A DNA stretch of 64,000 nt from Pseudomonas simiae (GCF_900111895.1 NZ_FOKB01000010.1:62001-126000), one strand, 5' to 3'; positions 8,212 to 18,114 are shown, counted from the stretch's first letter. Program-made: numbers and translations. The notes: generated by a model from the sequence alone, not told the origin.

Positions 8212-11200
8212 ATGACAGACCCCAACACCCCACCTGCCGCACACCCGACCCGACAAGCGGTTGAGGCCCAGTTTCGCACCCGCCCGACGTTACGCTCAGT
8301 CACCGCGCAGATGCTGACCACCCACTTGAAAGAACACTACCCGCCGCTGGCGCATCCCGTCGGTGAACTGCGACTGGCCGTACCGCGGGACGGCGGTGGC
8401 CGCGCCCTATTGCCGCTGCTGGAGGTGACGCTGGGCTACATGGCCGATGGCAGTTTCCCGGACTTGTCTGCGCGCAACAACCTGGATTGCTACCTGGCCG
8501 ATGCCACCGGCGCCCGCCTCACCTTTCAAGGCAATGGTGCTCGCGATTATGACCTGGCGGTGATCGAAGCTGTCATCCGGGAGCTGCCGACACTACTGTT
8601 CATCGGCTTCCAAGACGCGCTGGCAACCTACTGGAGCCAGGACAGCGATGCCGGCGGCAGTCGCTGGCAATGGTTGGCCAAGGTCCTGCAAGGCTCGCTG
8701 CTGGATTCGGCGATTGGCCAGGCCGGCGCCGCGATGCCCGCACTGAAAACCCTGGCCACGCTGGCCCGCTACCCCGACCGCGCCACCCGTGCACGCCGGC
8801 CAGGGCGTGAGGGCGCGGTACACGCCTATACCCTGGAAACGCATCTGGACCAGGCTCGCAGCCGACTCACCCTGCAAGCCATCGACCTCCTGGTGGTCTG
8901 CCAGGCGCAGGTGTTGCTGTGTCGCGTATCGGGAGAAATCGAGGCATACGCCGACCTCGATGCCTTCGGCCAGGCATGGGGTGCAAGCATGCAACAACGT
9001 TACGGCGCCGACAGGATCACCTGGCAGCAGTACGAGCCCGACGGCAATATTTTCGAGGTGCAAGCCGCACTGATCATCAACCAGCAATTGGATAACCTGG
9101 CCGCGATTGAATTGCCCGGCACATCCAGCGTGCAAGCCCTGGAGGACTTGTTTGCCACGGCCACCGACCCGGCGCTCTTGTTCAGCGCCTCATCCAGCAC
9201 CCCACGGACCACCTTGGCCTCGATCCAGGCAGGCTTGCCTGGCTGGCTGCAGCGCGCCAGCACCGCCGACCGTCTGGCCTATCATCAGTGCCTGCTGGAG
9301 CAAGCCGGTATACGCCGACTGACCCTGGGTGACTCAGACTTCGCTGGCGTAGAAACGCTGCGCAGTTATGCCACCGAGCACTTGAATCACCAACTGTGCC
9401 TGGACCGCGCGCAGGCGCTCGGCGGCCGACGTCATTGCGATGACGCTGCGCGCGTAGCCGGGTACAACGCAGATGACCTGGAACTGACCTTCCACGTCCC
9501 GGTCGGCACACTGGCCGGTGGCTACGTCGAACCGGTCTGCATAAGCCTGGTCGATCTGGCCCTGCAAAACCTGTCGGGTGCGCCCAAAGGCCGTATGACA
9601 CTGCGCCATCGCGCGGGTCGTGAACTCGAAGCCTGGTTGACCGACGATTACATCCGCCAATTGGTGCAGCGTGTCGACATCGGCCAAAACTACCCTCGTT
9701 ACCTACGCCAGGCGCTGATGAGCGATACCGACGTCGCGCGAAAACGCCAACGCCTGTTCGAACAGCAGCGCCCGGTTCATCTGAAAACACAGGCGCTGGA
9801 ACACAAGATCAAAGGACAGGCGGGCCTGACCCATCGCGGTGTTCGTTGTGTGAGTGCCGTGCTCGACCCCGAGCCATTGGCGCAGCAGGTCGACGATGAC
9901 GCCATTGTCATCCGCGCCTTGGCCTTCCTGCGCAAGCCCGGCGCCACGGCCGACGTCGTACAGAATATGTTCATCATCGAACCCCGCGATACACAGCGAG
10001 GGCCGCACGTGCTGTATCGGCCCGCCTATCGCGACGCACTGCTGGAGTTTGCCAATCGCGACAGCCTGCTGGCAGCCATCGCAGTGCCGGGCGCGCTGCA
10101 GGACAGCGTCTTGACTTGGCTGCCGGAGACCGCGAGAGCCATCTATAGCAACGGCGGATTCACACAGCCTCACATTGTCAGAGTCGGCATGGGCTCGGAA
10201 TTCGCCCCGTTGCCCAGCGTTCCCGAGCCTGCACAATTGGCTGGCGCTGGTGACGAGAGCAGCGATGAAATCCTCCAGGCGCTGAACAATGGGCGCCTGA
10301 TGGAGTACCTGTTCGGCAGTGAAACCCGGCAGTTGCTGGACCAGGCCGAACGCGCATCGACGTCCAACAGGGAAAGTCGCTGGGCACTGATAATCGAAGG
10401 CATGCAACTGGGGTTCAACACGCTGTTGATGGCCGTACGCGGGCCGCTGGCGGCCGTCGGCTGGCTGATGCAACTGGTACAAAGCCTCACGCAGGACGTG
10501 TCGGCCCTGGAGAGCCATGACCCGACGGCAAGGGAGTTGGCTTGGGTTGACCTGCTGCAGAACATCGCCATGCTGCTGTTGCACCATGGCTCGGTGACTG
10601 TGGCACCCGACATCGCGGCGCCGGATACACAGGTCATGACGCGCCAGCCTTTCAGACGCAAGCCGGCTGGCTCACCGCTGGCGCGAACGGTCCTGATTGA
10701 ACACGGCAAGATTGGCGTGCCTTCCGAACCGCCCGGTGGAGGCCGTACGCTGCTGGACTTTGACCAATCGGTGGCCGGTGATGCGGCCGCGAGCAAGCTG
10801 TTGAACACGCTGCGCGCGGTCAACATTGCCTGGCCTACGCCGCTGCCGAACCCGATCAGCATCGGCCCTCACCAAGGGTTGTACAGGATCGACGGCCTAT
10901 GGCATGCCTCGGTCGGCGGCCTGTTGTTCAGGGTCAGCATTACGCCGGGGTTTGGCGAGGTCTTCATCATTCACCCGCAGAAACCCGACCACCCAGGCAT
11001 CAAGCTGAAAACCGACGGCAAGGGGCATTGGACATTGGACCGTGGCCTGAAACTGCTAGGCGGTGGTCCCAAGCGGATGGCGAGTTTGCGTGAGGAAAAC
11101 CAACGTAGAAAAGCCGAACTCATCGCGCGCGGGGAAGCACTCAATTCAGAAATCAACGTCTTGATGCCGCCGTTCCTGGCAACAATGGATCAAATGCTGA

Positions 11201-13122
11201 GCGCCCTCACAGCCTTGAAGAACCAACGCAAAACCGTGCGATTGATCTGGGATCTTCTGCAAAAAGCCACTTCCCGACAAAAACCGGCATTGGCCGAACG
11301 CCATCAGAGGGAAACCCTGGAGCACCAGACGCGGCGCACCGAGTTTCAGATCCTGTTGCAAAACCTGGAAGATCAGTTTGCCCAGTCACTGTCCCCACGC
11401 CTGGAAATGGTCAAAGTGGGCAAAGAACTCGAACGGGTCGGGGGCGCCGGTACGCATGTACAGGAGCGGGCCAGAATCCTGGCAACCATTTGGGATCAAC
11501 AGTTGGCCATCCACACGCTGCTGTTGGACCGGTTGAACGCCATGCGTTTTTCCAGGGCGGGTGAGCCCATGGAGCACATGGCACGCAGGATGTTTATCGA
11601 TAATCTGTTGGAAGATTTCACGGTCTATGAGGAATACATCAGCAACACCGTTGAATCGGCAAACATCCGCCAGCACATGGCCGAGGTCTCCACGGCCATG
11701 GAGCAGACCCTCGAACAGCTGGCGCAAGACTCGGTGGCGGGGCGCGCCATACGCCAGGAAAAGCTGTCTCGGATCCAGTTCCCGCAGAACTTTTTTGCCG
11801 ACAACCTGAAGCTCAATACGCTGAGTTATCTCACCGCCGCCAGCCTTGATAAGACCCATACGTCGGTGGTGCCCCTGGAACGGTTTTACCTCGATCGCCT
11901 CGAACAAACCGACCTGTTTGAAACGCTGCAGTCTCACATCGATGTGCGCAGTGGCGCCGAGTACCCGCTTGCCGATCAGCGGGACGTGTATGAAACCGTC
12001 CTCAACGAGTACCGCCGTTATGAGGAGGGCATTCGTGCGCTCAAGATCATCAATCCACGCTGCCTGCGCCCGGAGGCCGAGCGCTTGCTGACAGGCCTTG
12101 AATATGCCCAGGCCCTGGCGCAAACCGAATTGGAAGGCGTGGTGAGCAAGCAGGAAGCGCTGGACGTCGAATTACCCTTGTCCAAGACGCTGCGCCCCAA
12201 GCCGGCCTCCAAACGGGTATTCAAAACGCGCAAGAAGAAATACCTGGTTGGGGACCTCAAGCAGACCAATGCGCAACAGCTTGAAGAGCAGTTCACCATC
12301 GTCGATACGCCGACCGGCGAAACCATTGCCACCTTCAACCGGCATGAAGACGGTTGGGAGGCCACCTCCGACACGCCCGCAGCCTCGGCAGAGCCCGCGC
12401 CCACGGGTCGATCGCTGGCGACAATCAAAGGCTTGGCCCTGGCGTTGGTCAACGAACGCAAAGGCATTGGTCAACTGATAGAAGCCGAGCAGAAAAAACT
12501 CGATTCCGCCCTCACCCGCCAACACGTTGACCCCGGCAACTGGAATGAACTGCTCACCGGGCAAGCTGCAAAACTCACCGCATTGGCCGATGAATTGCTA
12601 CGCGAACACCTTGAGCAAAAACCGGCGGTACAGCGCCTGATCGATGAATACAGGGACGAAGCGCGGGACATGACCCGGCAGGCAGAGCGTTTATGCAGTA
12701 ATGCGTATAAGCGCCAATGGCCAACACAGGAGAGCCTCAATTATCTATGGGAACACAACCAGATCGACATCAACCTGACCAGCGTGGCCGACCTGCAACG
12801 TCCGACCCTCAGCGGCGACTTCTTCACCGAATACGCCGTGTATGACAAGGCAAAAAAACCGCCGGTGGTGTTGTGGTATGCGCACTTTCACTACGCCAGC
12901 GCCGACGCCCCGCCCGCGCACTACACGCGGGCGCACCTGAAGTTGGCGGAACAGCGTAAATACACACAGAAGGATTTGCTCAAGGAACACGTGCAGGCCC
13001 ATTTGCGCCAGCAGCCGGAACCGTCCGCCGTGCCGCTCAGGCGGGTTCTCTACGTACTGATCACCCCGCCGGTGGACCAGATATTCCTGAAGATCGTGCA
13101 GGCCCCACGCCCCCGTCAGTGA
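8212..13122 (+). CDS. Giant DUF6543 (dermonecrotic-toxin-domain) protein
   Basis: This single 1636-residue gene starts at an ATG preceded by AAGGA at 8201-8205. The N-terminal half matches the DUF6543 / 'dermonecrotic toxin domain' architecture of Pseudomonas giant proteins: VTAQMLTTHLKEHYPPLAHP at the start, then a region around LLEFANRDSLLAAIAVPGALQDSVLTWLPE and YSNGGFTQPHI. The C-terminal half is long and helical with charged coils (about residues 960-1450) and ends in a compact FFTEYAVYDKAKKPP / VLWYAHFHYA domain. There is no signal peptide, leucine-rich repeat or NEL ubiquitin-ligase domain, both of which often follow DUF6543. It has no obvious operon partner. It may be a contact- or T6SS-type effector or an insect-active toxin; the function is inferred only from the domain name. 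Confidence 0.8.
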   Translation: MTDPNTPPAAHPTRQAVEAQFRTRPTLRSVTAQMLTTHLKEHYPPLAHPVGELRLAVPRDGGGRALLPLLEVTLGYMADGSFPDLSARNNLDCYLADATGARLTFQGNGARDYDLAVIEAVIRELPTLLFIGFQDALATYWSQDSDAGGSRWQWLAKVLQGSLLDSAIGQAGAAMPALKTLATLARYPDRATRARRPGREGAVHAYTLETHLDQARSRLTLQAIDLLVVCQAQVLLCRVSGEIEAYADLDAFGQAWGASMQQRYGADRITWQQYEPDGNIFEVQAALIINQQLDNLAAIELPGTSSVQALEDLFATATDPALLFSASSSTPRTTLASIQAGLPGWLQRASTADRLAYHQCLLEQAGIRRLTLGDSDFAGVETLRSYATEHLNHQLCLDRAQALGGRRHCDDAARVAGYNADDLELTFHVPVGTLAGGYVEPVCISLVDLALQNLSGAPKGRMTLRHRAGRELEAWLTDDYIRQLVQRVDIGQNYPRYLRQALMSDTDVARKRQRLFEQQRPVHLKTQALEHKIKGQAGLTHRGVRCVSAVLDPEPLAQQVDDDAIVIRALAFLRKPGATADVVQNMFIIEPRDTQRGPHVLYRPAYRDALLEFANRDSLLAAIAVPGALQDSVLTWLPETARAIYSNGGFTQPHIVRVGMGSEFAPLPSVPEPAQLAGAGDESSDEILQALNNGRLMEYLFGSETRQLLDQAERASTSNRESRWALIIEGMQLGFNTLLMAVRGPLAAVGWLMQLVQSLTQDVSALESHDPTARELAWVDLLQNIAMLLLHHGSVTVAPDIAAPDTQVMTRQPFRRKPAGSPLARTVLIEHGKIGVPSEPPGGGRTLLDFDQSVAGDAAASKLLNTLRAVNIAWPTPLPNPISIGPHQGLYRIDGLWHASVGGLLFRVSITPGFGEVFIIHPQKPDHPGIKLKTDGKGHWTLDRGLKLLGGGPKRMASLREENQRRKAELIARGEALNSEINVLMPPFLATMDQMLSALTALKNQRKTVRLIWDLLQKATSRQKPALAERHQRETLEHQTRRTEFQILLQNLEDQFAQSLSPRLEMVKVGKELERVGGAGTHVQERARILATIWDQQLAIHTLLLDRLNAMRFSRAGEPMEHMARRMFIDNLLEDFTVYEEYISNTVESANIRQHMAEVSTAMEQTLEQLAQDSVAGRAIRQEKLSRIQFPQNFFADNLKLNTLSYLTAASLDKTHTSVVPLERFYLDRLEQTDLFETLQSHIDVRSGAEYPLADQRDVYETVLNEYRRYEEGIRALKIINPRCLRPEAERLLTGLEYAQALAQTELEGVVSKQEALDVELPLSKTLRPKPASKRVFKTRKKKYLVGDLKQTNAQQLEEQFTIVDTPTGETIATFNRHEDGWEATSDTPAASAEPAPTGRSLATIKGLALALVNERKGIGQLIEAEQKKLDSALTRQHVDPGNWNELLTGQAAKLTALADELLREHLEQKPAVQRLIDEYRDEARDMTRQAERLCSNAYKRQWPTQESLNYLWEHNQIDINLTSVADLQRPTLSGDFFTEYAVYDKAKKPPVVLWYAHFHYASADAPPAHYTRAHLKLAEQRKYTQKDLLKEHVQAHLRQQPEPSAVPLRRVLYVLITPPVDQIFLKIVQAPRPRQ

Positions 13123-13129
13123 CAACCGA

Positions 13130-13155
13130 GCGTGAGGGCGAAGACGCCCTCACGC
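13130..13155. terminator. Bidirectional hairpin terminator
   Basis: A perfect 11-bp stem with loop AAGA sits between the convergent giant DUF6543 gene and the MMPL exporter gene and probably ends both transcripts. Confidence 0.75.
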
Positions 13156-13161
13156 CCTGGT

Positions 13162-15537
13162 TCAGTGGGCAAACAACGAATTACCCTTTTGCCCCGCCAG
13201 CTTCTCGGGCTTGATCAGGAACCGCGCCAGTGCCGGCAGCAGCCACAGTGCGCCGAACATGTTCCACAGCAGCATGAACGTCAGCATCAGGCCCATGTCG
13301 GCCTGGAACTTGATGGCCGAGAAGATCCAGGTGCACACGCCGATCGCCAGGCACAGGCCGGTGAACAGCACGGCCTTGCCGGTGGATTTGAGCGTCTGAT
13401 AGTACGCCTCTTGCAACGGCAAACCGGCGCGCAGGAAACTTTCCAGGCGGCTGTAGATGTAGATGCCGTAGTCCACGCCAATCCCCACGCCGAGCGCTAC
13501 CACCGGCAGGGTCGCGACCTTGACGCCGATGCCCATGAACGCCATCAGCGCGTTGCCCAGTACCGAGGTCAGCACCAGCGGCAGCACGATGCACAGCGTC
13601 GCGGCCCAAGAGCGGAAGGTGATCATGCACATCGTCGCCACGCACAGGTACACCAGGATCAGGATCGTCAGCTCGGACTCCTTGATCACTTCGTTAGTGG
13701 CCGCTTCGATCCCGGCGTTACCGGCGGCAAGGATGAACTCCAGGCCGTCCTTGTTGTTCTCTTTGGCAAAGTCCTGCACCGCATGCACCGCACGGTCGAG
13801 GGTTTCAGCCTTGTGGTCGTTGAGGAACACCAGCACCGGCGCCAGCGAGCAATTGTTGTTGTACAGGCCATCGGCACGGGCGATGGAGTTGTTCAGCACA
13901 TCCGGGTTGCGCGACAGGGTTTCCCATTTCAGGTTGCCTTCGTTCATGCCCTTGATCATCTGCTTGGACACGGTGACCAACGAGATCGCCGACTGCACGC
14001 CCTCGGTGTTCTGCATCTTCCACATCAACTGGTCGATGGGCGCCATGGCTTCATAGCGTGAGCAGCCCTCGGCCTTGGTCTTGACCATCACCACCAGCAC
14101 GTCGGAACTGGTGGAGTAGTTGCTGATGATGAAGTTGTTGTCTTTGTTGTAGCGCGAGTCCGGGCGCAGCTCCGGCGCGCCCTGGTCCAGGTCGCCGATC
14201 TTGAGGTTCTGGCTGTACCAGAGGCCGCCACCGAAGGCGATCAGGGCCAGGAAGACCGAGACCGGCGCGACTTTAGGGCTGGCGAACTTCGACAGCAGGC
14301 GCCAGAACGGATGTTCGCGATTGGCGTCTTTCTTGCTTTTGGCTATTGCGCGTTTGCTGATACCGACGTAGGAAATTGCTACTGGCAGCAGGATCAGGTT
14401 GGTGAACACGATCACCGCCACGCCAATAGAGGCGCCGATGGCCAGTTCACGGATCACGCCAATGTCGATGATCAACAGCGTGATGAAGCCCACCGCATCG
14501 GCCAGGATCGCGATCATTCCCGGCAGGAACAATTGGCGAAAGGTGCGGCGTGCCGCGGTCAGCGCGTTGTCCGCCTCGCTCGATTGCAGGGCGATACCGT
14601 TGATCTTCTGTACGCCGTGGGAAATACCGATGGCGAAAATCAGGAACGGCACCAGCATCGAGTAGGGATCCAGCCCGAAACCGGCGGCATGCATCAGGCC
14701 CAGTTGCCACACCACCGCTACCAGGGTGGTGCTCAAGACCGCAATGGTGCTGCGCAGGCAGTTGGTGAACCACAGCAGCAGGACCAGGGTGATGCCAAAG
14801 GCCACGCCGAAGAACAGCACCACCATGATCAGGCCATCGATCAGGTCACCGACTTTCTTGGCAAAACCGACGATGTGGATCTGGACGTTAGGGTTCTGCT
14901 CCTGGAATTTGGTGCGGATCTTGTCTTCGAGTTCATGGGAGAACTTGCGGTAGTCGAGGGCCAGCAACTTGCCCTGGTCTTGTGGGTCCGGGTAGGACTC
15001 CAGCAGCGGGATGTCAACGATGCTCGATTTGAAATCGTTGGCCACCAGGCGCCCGACCTGCCCGGACTTGAGCACGTTGTTGCGCAGTTGGTCGAGGCTT
15101 TCCGGCGAGCCGTTGTAGCTCTGCGGGATCACTTCACCGCCGGCAAAGCCTTCTTCGGTCACTTCGGTCCAGCGTACGCTGGGGCTCCACAGCGACTTCA
15201 GGCCCGAGCGGTCGACCCCGGAAATGTAGAACACCTCGTCGTTGATCTGACGCAGGGTCTCCATGTATTCCTTGGTGAAGATGTCGCCGTCCTTGGCCTC
15301 CACCGAGATACGCACCGTGTTGCCCAGGTTCGCCAGGTCATTGCGGTGCTCCATCATCTTCTCGATGAAGGGATGCTTGAGCGGGATCATCTTTTCGAAG
15401 CTGGTGGAGGGGCGAATCAACGTCGCCTGCCAGAACAGGAAAATGCTCACCAGCAGGCAGATCACGATCACTGCCGGGCGGTTGTTGAAGATCAGGCGCT
15501 CAAGAAAGGTCGCTTTATCGTTGTGATGACTGCTCAT
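13162..15537 (-). CDS. MMPL/RND-superfamily exporter
   Basis: This 791-residue integral membrane protein has the RND/MMPL layout in two halves. Each half has one N-terminal helix (VIVICLLVSIFLFWQA in the first), a large periplasmic loop and a bundle of five helices (for example MVVLFFGVAFGITLVLLLWF, and ILVYLCVATMCMITF in the second half). GVGIGVDYGIYIYSRLES carries the GxxxDY signature of proton-driven RND pumps. Members without MFP/OMF partners move lipids or hydrophobic compounds. It lies 15 bases after the YCF48 gene and both belong to one operon; AACAATAAGAAGG before its start fits a Crc/Hfq box. Confidence 0.88.
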   Translation of the reverse strand: MSSHHNDKATFLERLIFNNRPAVIVICLLVSIFLFWQATLIRPSTSFEKMIPLKHPFIEKMMEHRNDLANLGNTVRISVEAKDGDIFTKEYMETLRQINDEVFYISGVDRSGLKSLWSPSVRWTEVTEEGFAGGEVIPQSYNGSPESLDQLRNNVLKSGQVGRLVANDFKSSIVDIPLLESYPDPQDQGKLLALDYRKFSHELEDKIRTKFQEQNPNVQIHIVGFAKKVGDLIDGLIMVVLFFGVAFGITLVLLLWFTNCLRSTIAVLSTTLVAVVWQLGLMHAAGFGLDPYSMLVPFLIFAIGISHGVQKINGIALQSSEADNALTAARRTFRQLFLPGMIAILADAVGFITLLIIDIGVIRELAIGASIGVAVIVFTNLILLPVAISYVGISKRAIAKSKKDANREHPFWRLLSKFASPKVAPVSVFLALIAFGGGLWYSQNLKIGDLDQGAPELRPDSRYNKDNNFIISNYSTSSDVLVVMVKTKAEGCSRYEAMAPIDQLMWKMQNTEGVQSAISLVTVSKQMIKGMNEGNLKWETLSRNPDVLNNSIARADGLYNNNCSLAPVLVFLNDHKAETLDRAVHAVQDFAKENNKDGLEFILAAGNAGIEAATNEVIKESELTILILVYLCVATMCMITFRSWAATLCIVLPLVLTSVLGNALMAFMGIGVKVATLPVVALGVGIGVDYGIYIYSRLESFLRAGLPLQEAYYQTLKSTGKAVLFTGLCLAIGVCTWIFSAIKFQADMGLMLTFMLLWNMFGALWLLPALARFLIKPEKLAGQKGNSLFAH

Positions 15538-15552
15538 TCTTTCCCCGCCTTC

Positions 15553-16596
15553 TTATTGTTTTGTCGGTTCGGCGCCATCGGCTTTAGCGACGCGAACGCC
15601 ACCCTGCCCGGCCAGAATCAAGTTGCCATTGCCTGCCGCCGTGACGGACGAAAGGGAAATCCGGTCCGGACGGTTGAATACGCTGAAGGTCAACCCGTCG
15701 TCATGGCTGACCACCACGCTGCCACCATTGCCGACGACAACAATCGAGCCGTCCTCCAGCAACGTCGCGCCGGACAAACCAAACTCCAGCGCGCCCCGCG
15801 CGGCGTTGAGCTCAACTTGCTCCCAGGTGCTGCCGAAATCCGTCGACCGGTACAGGTTGCCGCGCAAGCCATAGGCCAGCAGGGTTCGCGGTTGCGCCGT
15901 GCTGATCACCCCAAACAGCGAGCCCTCGTAGGGGCCTTCGAGTTTTTCCCAGGTCTGGCCGTCGTCGCTGGAGCGGAACATGCTGCCCTGCTCGCCGACG
16001 ATAAACAGGCCGGCGTCCTTGATGGAGGCGATGGCGTTGAGGTGGTACTGGTCTTCGTTGTCGAGGCGGTCGCTGACGTCTTCCCAGGTCTTGCCGCCGT
16101 CGGTGGTTTCGATCAGCGCGCCATAGGCGCCGACGGCCAGGCCGTGATTGGCATCGTTGAACCATACATCGAGCAACGGGGCTTCGCGCTTAAGATCCTG
16201 GTACTGCTGGGTCCAGGTGGCACCGCCGTCGGAACTGGAAAGAATTTGCGCATCATGACCCACCGCCCAGCCTTGCTTGTCGTCGATGAAAAACACCGCC
16301 GTGAGCAACTGCCGGGTGGGCACTTTGGCTTGGGTCCAGGTGCTGCCCTGGTCATCGGAATAGAGAATGTGCCCGCGATCACCAACCGCCACGAGGCGCT
16401 TGCCCGCATGGACCACATCGATCATCAGGCCTTTGGCGGCCTTGGGGGATTCAATCGCAAAAGAGGTATCGCTGGCGGCCTGGACAACCGTCGGCAACGC
16501 GACAGCGCCAAACAGCGAGAGCGCTGCGGCCAGCATCGCAACCCTGCGTGCGGCGCGTGGGCGGCAGACAACCCAACCCATGACAGGCTCACTCAT
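15553..16596 (-). CDS. YCF48/BNR-type beta-propeller periplasmic protein
   Basis: This 347-residue protein has an N-terminal hydrophobic signal (VAMLAAALSLFGAVALPTVVQAA). It then has repeats of the form GDRGHILYSDDQGSTWTQ, SSSDGGATWTQQ, TTDGGKTWEDV and RSSDDGQTWEKLEG, the Asp-box/YCF48 (photosystem II assembly factor Hcf136-like) propeller. In many gammaproteobacteria such proteins are encoded beside an MMPL exporter, usually with DUF1302 and DUF1329 genes. The last two are not here. The start is ATG at 16596, after GGGAGAAAGG. AACAATAATAA at 16613-16622 is a likely Crc/Hfq site. Confidence 0.82.
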   Translation of the reverse strand: MSEPVMGWVVCRPRAARRVAMLAAALSLFGAVALPTVVQAASDTSFAIESPKAAKGLMIDVVHAGKRLVAVGDRGHILYSDDQGSTWTQAKVPTRQLLTAVFFIDDKQGWAVGHDAQILSSSDGGATWTQQYQDLKREAPLLDVWFNDANHGLAVGAYGALIETTDGGKTWEDVSDRLDNEDQYHLNAIASIKDAGLFIVGEQGSMFRSSDDGQTWEKLEGPYEGSLFGVISTAQPRTLLAYGLRGNLYRSTDFGSTWEQVELNAARGALEFGLSGATLLEDGSIVVVGNGGSVVVSHDDGLTFSVFNRPDRISLSSVTAAGNGNLILAGQGGVRVAKADGAEPTKQ

Positions 16597-16802
16597 AGAC
16601 CTTTCTCCCATTTATTATTGTTATCGCTGCCTTCCGGGGCCTTGAAACCTGCAATCTAGAGCGCCTGGAGGAAGCAGGGGCCATCCTAGCGGGCTTTCGA
16701 ATCGTCTGACAATCGGCGCTACGTTATCTTTTGTTAACTGAGCCGCTTTCGTCAGAGCCTGAATATAACTGCATTCGCCGGGGTGATCGTCGGGGCCTCA
16801 AT

Positions 16803-16846
16803 GAATTTTTATTCCATCTATTGAATTTAGGGAATTTTTATTCCAT
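16803..16846. promoter_or_regulatory. Twin GGAA-N6-TTCC operators before the Gfo/Idh/MocA gene
   Basis: GAATTTTTATTCCAT occurs twice, at 16803-16817 and 16832-16846. The second copy reads GGAATTTTTATTCC, a perfect GGAA-N6-TTCC palindrome, and the first differs in one base. This pattern is that reported for RpiR-family IolR repressors of inositol catabolism. The pair ends about 40 bases before the start at 16888, suitable for repression. Confidence 0.5.
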
Positions 16847-16887
16847 TAATAAGCCCACTGAAAACAATAATCCAAAGGACCACGGCA

Positions 16888-18003
16888 ATGCGTGAACTCG
16901 GAATCGGCTTGATCGGCACAGGCTTCATGGGGCGTGCCCACGCCTTGGCCTTCAATAACGCCCGCGCGGTATTCGAACTGCCGGTACACCTCAAGCTGGC
17001 GGCACTGGCCGACGCCGACACCGAACGCGCACAACGCTGCGCCAAGGCGTGGGGATTTGCCCAGGCCCACGGCGACTGGCAAGCCTTGATCAATGATCCC
17101 AATGTCGACGTAGTGGCCATCACCACTCCCAACCATTTGCACTACCCCATGGCCATGGCAGCCATCGCGGCGGGCAAGGCGGTGTACTGCGAGAAACCCC
17201 TGGCGGTGAGCCTGGAACAAGCCGACGCCATGCGCCGCGCCGCCAGTGCCGCCGGGGTCGTCACGCGGGTGGGCTACAACTACCAGCACAACCCGATGAT
17301 TACGTTGGCGCGGCAGATGATTGCCGGTGGCGAACTGGGCGAAATCATCAGCTTCCAGGGTGAGTTCAGCGAAGACTTCATGGCCGACTCGGCCTCTCCA
17401 TGGTCGTGGCGTTGCGAAGTCGAGCATGCCGGCGGCGCCCTGGCGGACCTGGGCAGCCACTTGCTGTCGATGGCGCGCTATCTGCTCGGTGATGTGGTCA
17501 GTGTGTGTGCCGATACCCAGACCGTCCACGCCCGGCGACCTGCCATCAACGGCAGCGCGCAGCTCAAACCCATCGCGGTGGATGACCAGGTGCATGCCCT
17601 GCTGCGCTTCGCCAACGGCGCGCGCGGCACGGTGAGCAGCAGTTGGCTCAAGCACGGATACAAGAACCACCTGAGTTTCGAGATCAGCGGGACGAAAGGC
17701 ACACTGGCGTTCGATCAGGAGCGCTTGAATGAATTGCAGGTGTGTCGCGTGGGCCAGGACGGGTTCCAACGCGTGCTCGCAGGACCGGCCCTGCCCGGTT
17801 ATGCGGCGTTCAGTCCGGCGGCGGGGCATCAGTTGGGGTACAACGAACTAAAGACGCTGGAAGTGCAGGAATTGATCATGGCCATAGCCGGTCAAGGCGC
17901 GGATGGCACTGATTTCGAAGCGGCGTGGGAGGTGGAGCGGCTGGCGACGGCGATTCGCGTAGCTGCCCTCGAAGAACGCTGGGTAACAGTGAACGCACTC
18001 TAA
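16888..18003 (+). CDS. Gfo/Idh/MocA-family NAD(P)-dependent oxidoreductase
   Basis: The 371-residue protein has an N-terminal Rossmann fold, GIGLIGTGFMGRAHALAF, the EKP motif in VYCEKPLAVSLEQAD (the catalytic lysine) and the typical C-terminal alpha/beta domain with GGALADLGSHLLSMARYLLG, where the aspartate and histidine are the usual catalytic pair. AAAGGA precedes the ATG by about 9 bases. Family members oxidise inositols, glucose or sugar derivatives; the IolR-like operators upstream suggest an inositol-type substrate. It stands alone, without iol genes nearby. Confidence 0.9.
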   Translation: MRELGIGLIGTGFMGRAHALAFNNARAVFELPVHLKLAALADADTERAQRCAKAWGFAQAHGDWQALINDPNVDVVAITTPNHLHYPMAMAAIAAGKAVYCEKPLAVSLEQADAMRRAASAAGVVTRVGYNYQHNPMITLARQMIAGGELGEIISFQGEFSEDFMADSASPWSWRCEVEHAGGALADLGSHLLSMARYLLGDVVSVCADTQTVHARRPAINGSAQLKPIAVDDQVHALLRFANGARGTVSSSWLKHGYKNHLSFEISGTKGTLAFDQERLNELQVCRVGQDGFQRVLAGPALPGYAAFSPAAGHQLGYNELKTLEVQELIMAIAGQGADGTDFEAAWEVERLATAIRVAALEERWVTVNAL

Positions 18004-18020
18004 ACCAACCCACCGAACCC

Positions 18021-18091
18021 TGTGGGAGCTGGCTTGCCTGCGATGGCGATGTGACTGATACACCGCTCTCGCAGGCAAGCCAGCGCCCACA
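18021..18091. repeat. REP-like palindrome (GTGGGAGCTGGCTTGCCTGCGA family)
   Basis: TGTGGGAGCTGGCTTGCCTG at the left and GCAGGCAAGCCAGCGCCCAC at the right form a long imperfect inverted repeat. Related copies are at 23420-23506, 61896-61952 and, shorter, 57735-57756. It sits between two convergent genes. Confidence 0.85.
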
Positions 18092-18114
18092 CTTGAATCA
18101 CCTAAATCTTCAAC

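Noticed and set aside
14311..16659. 782-codon open frame on the plus strand
   Set aside because: It is antisense to the MMPL exporter and YCF48 genes, has a Gln/His/Arg-rich composition and no motif; high GC keeps such frames open.
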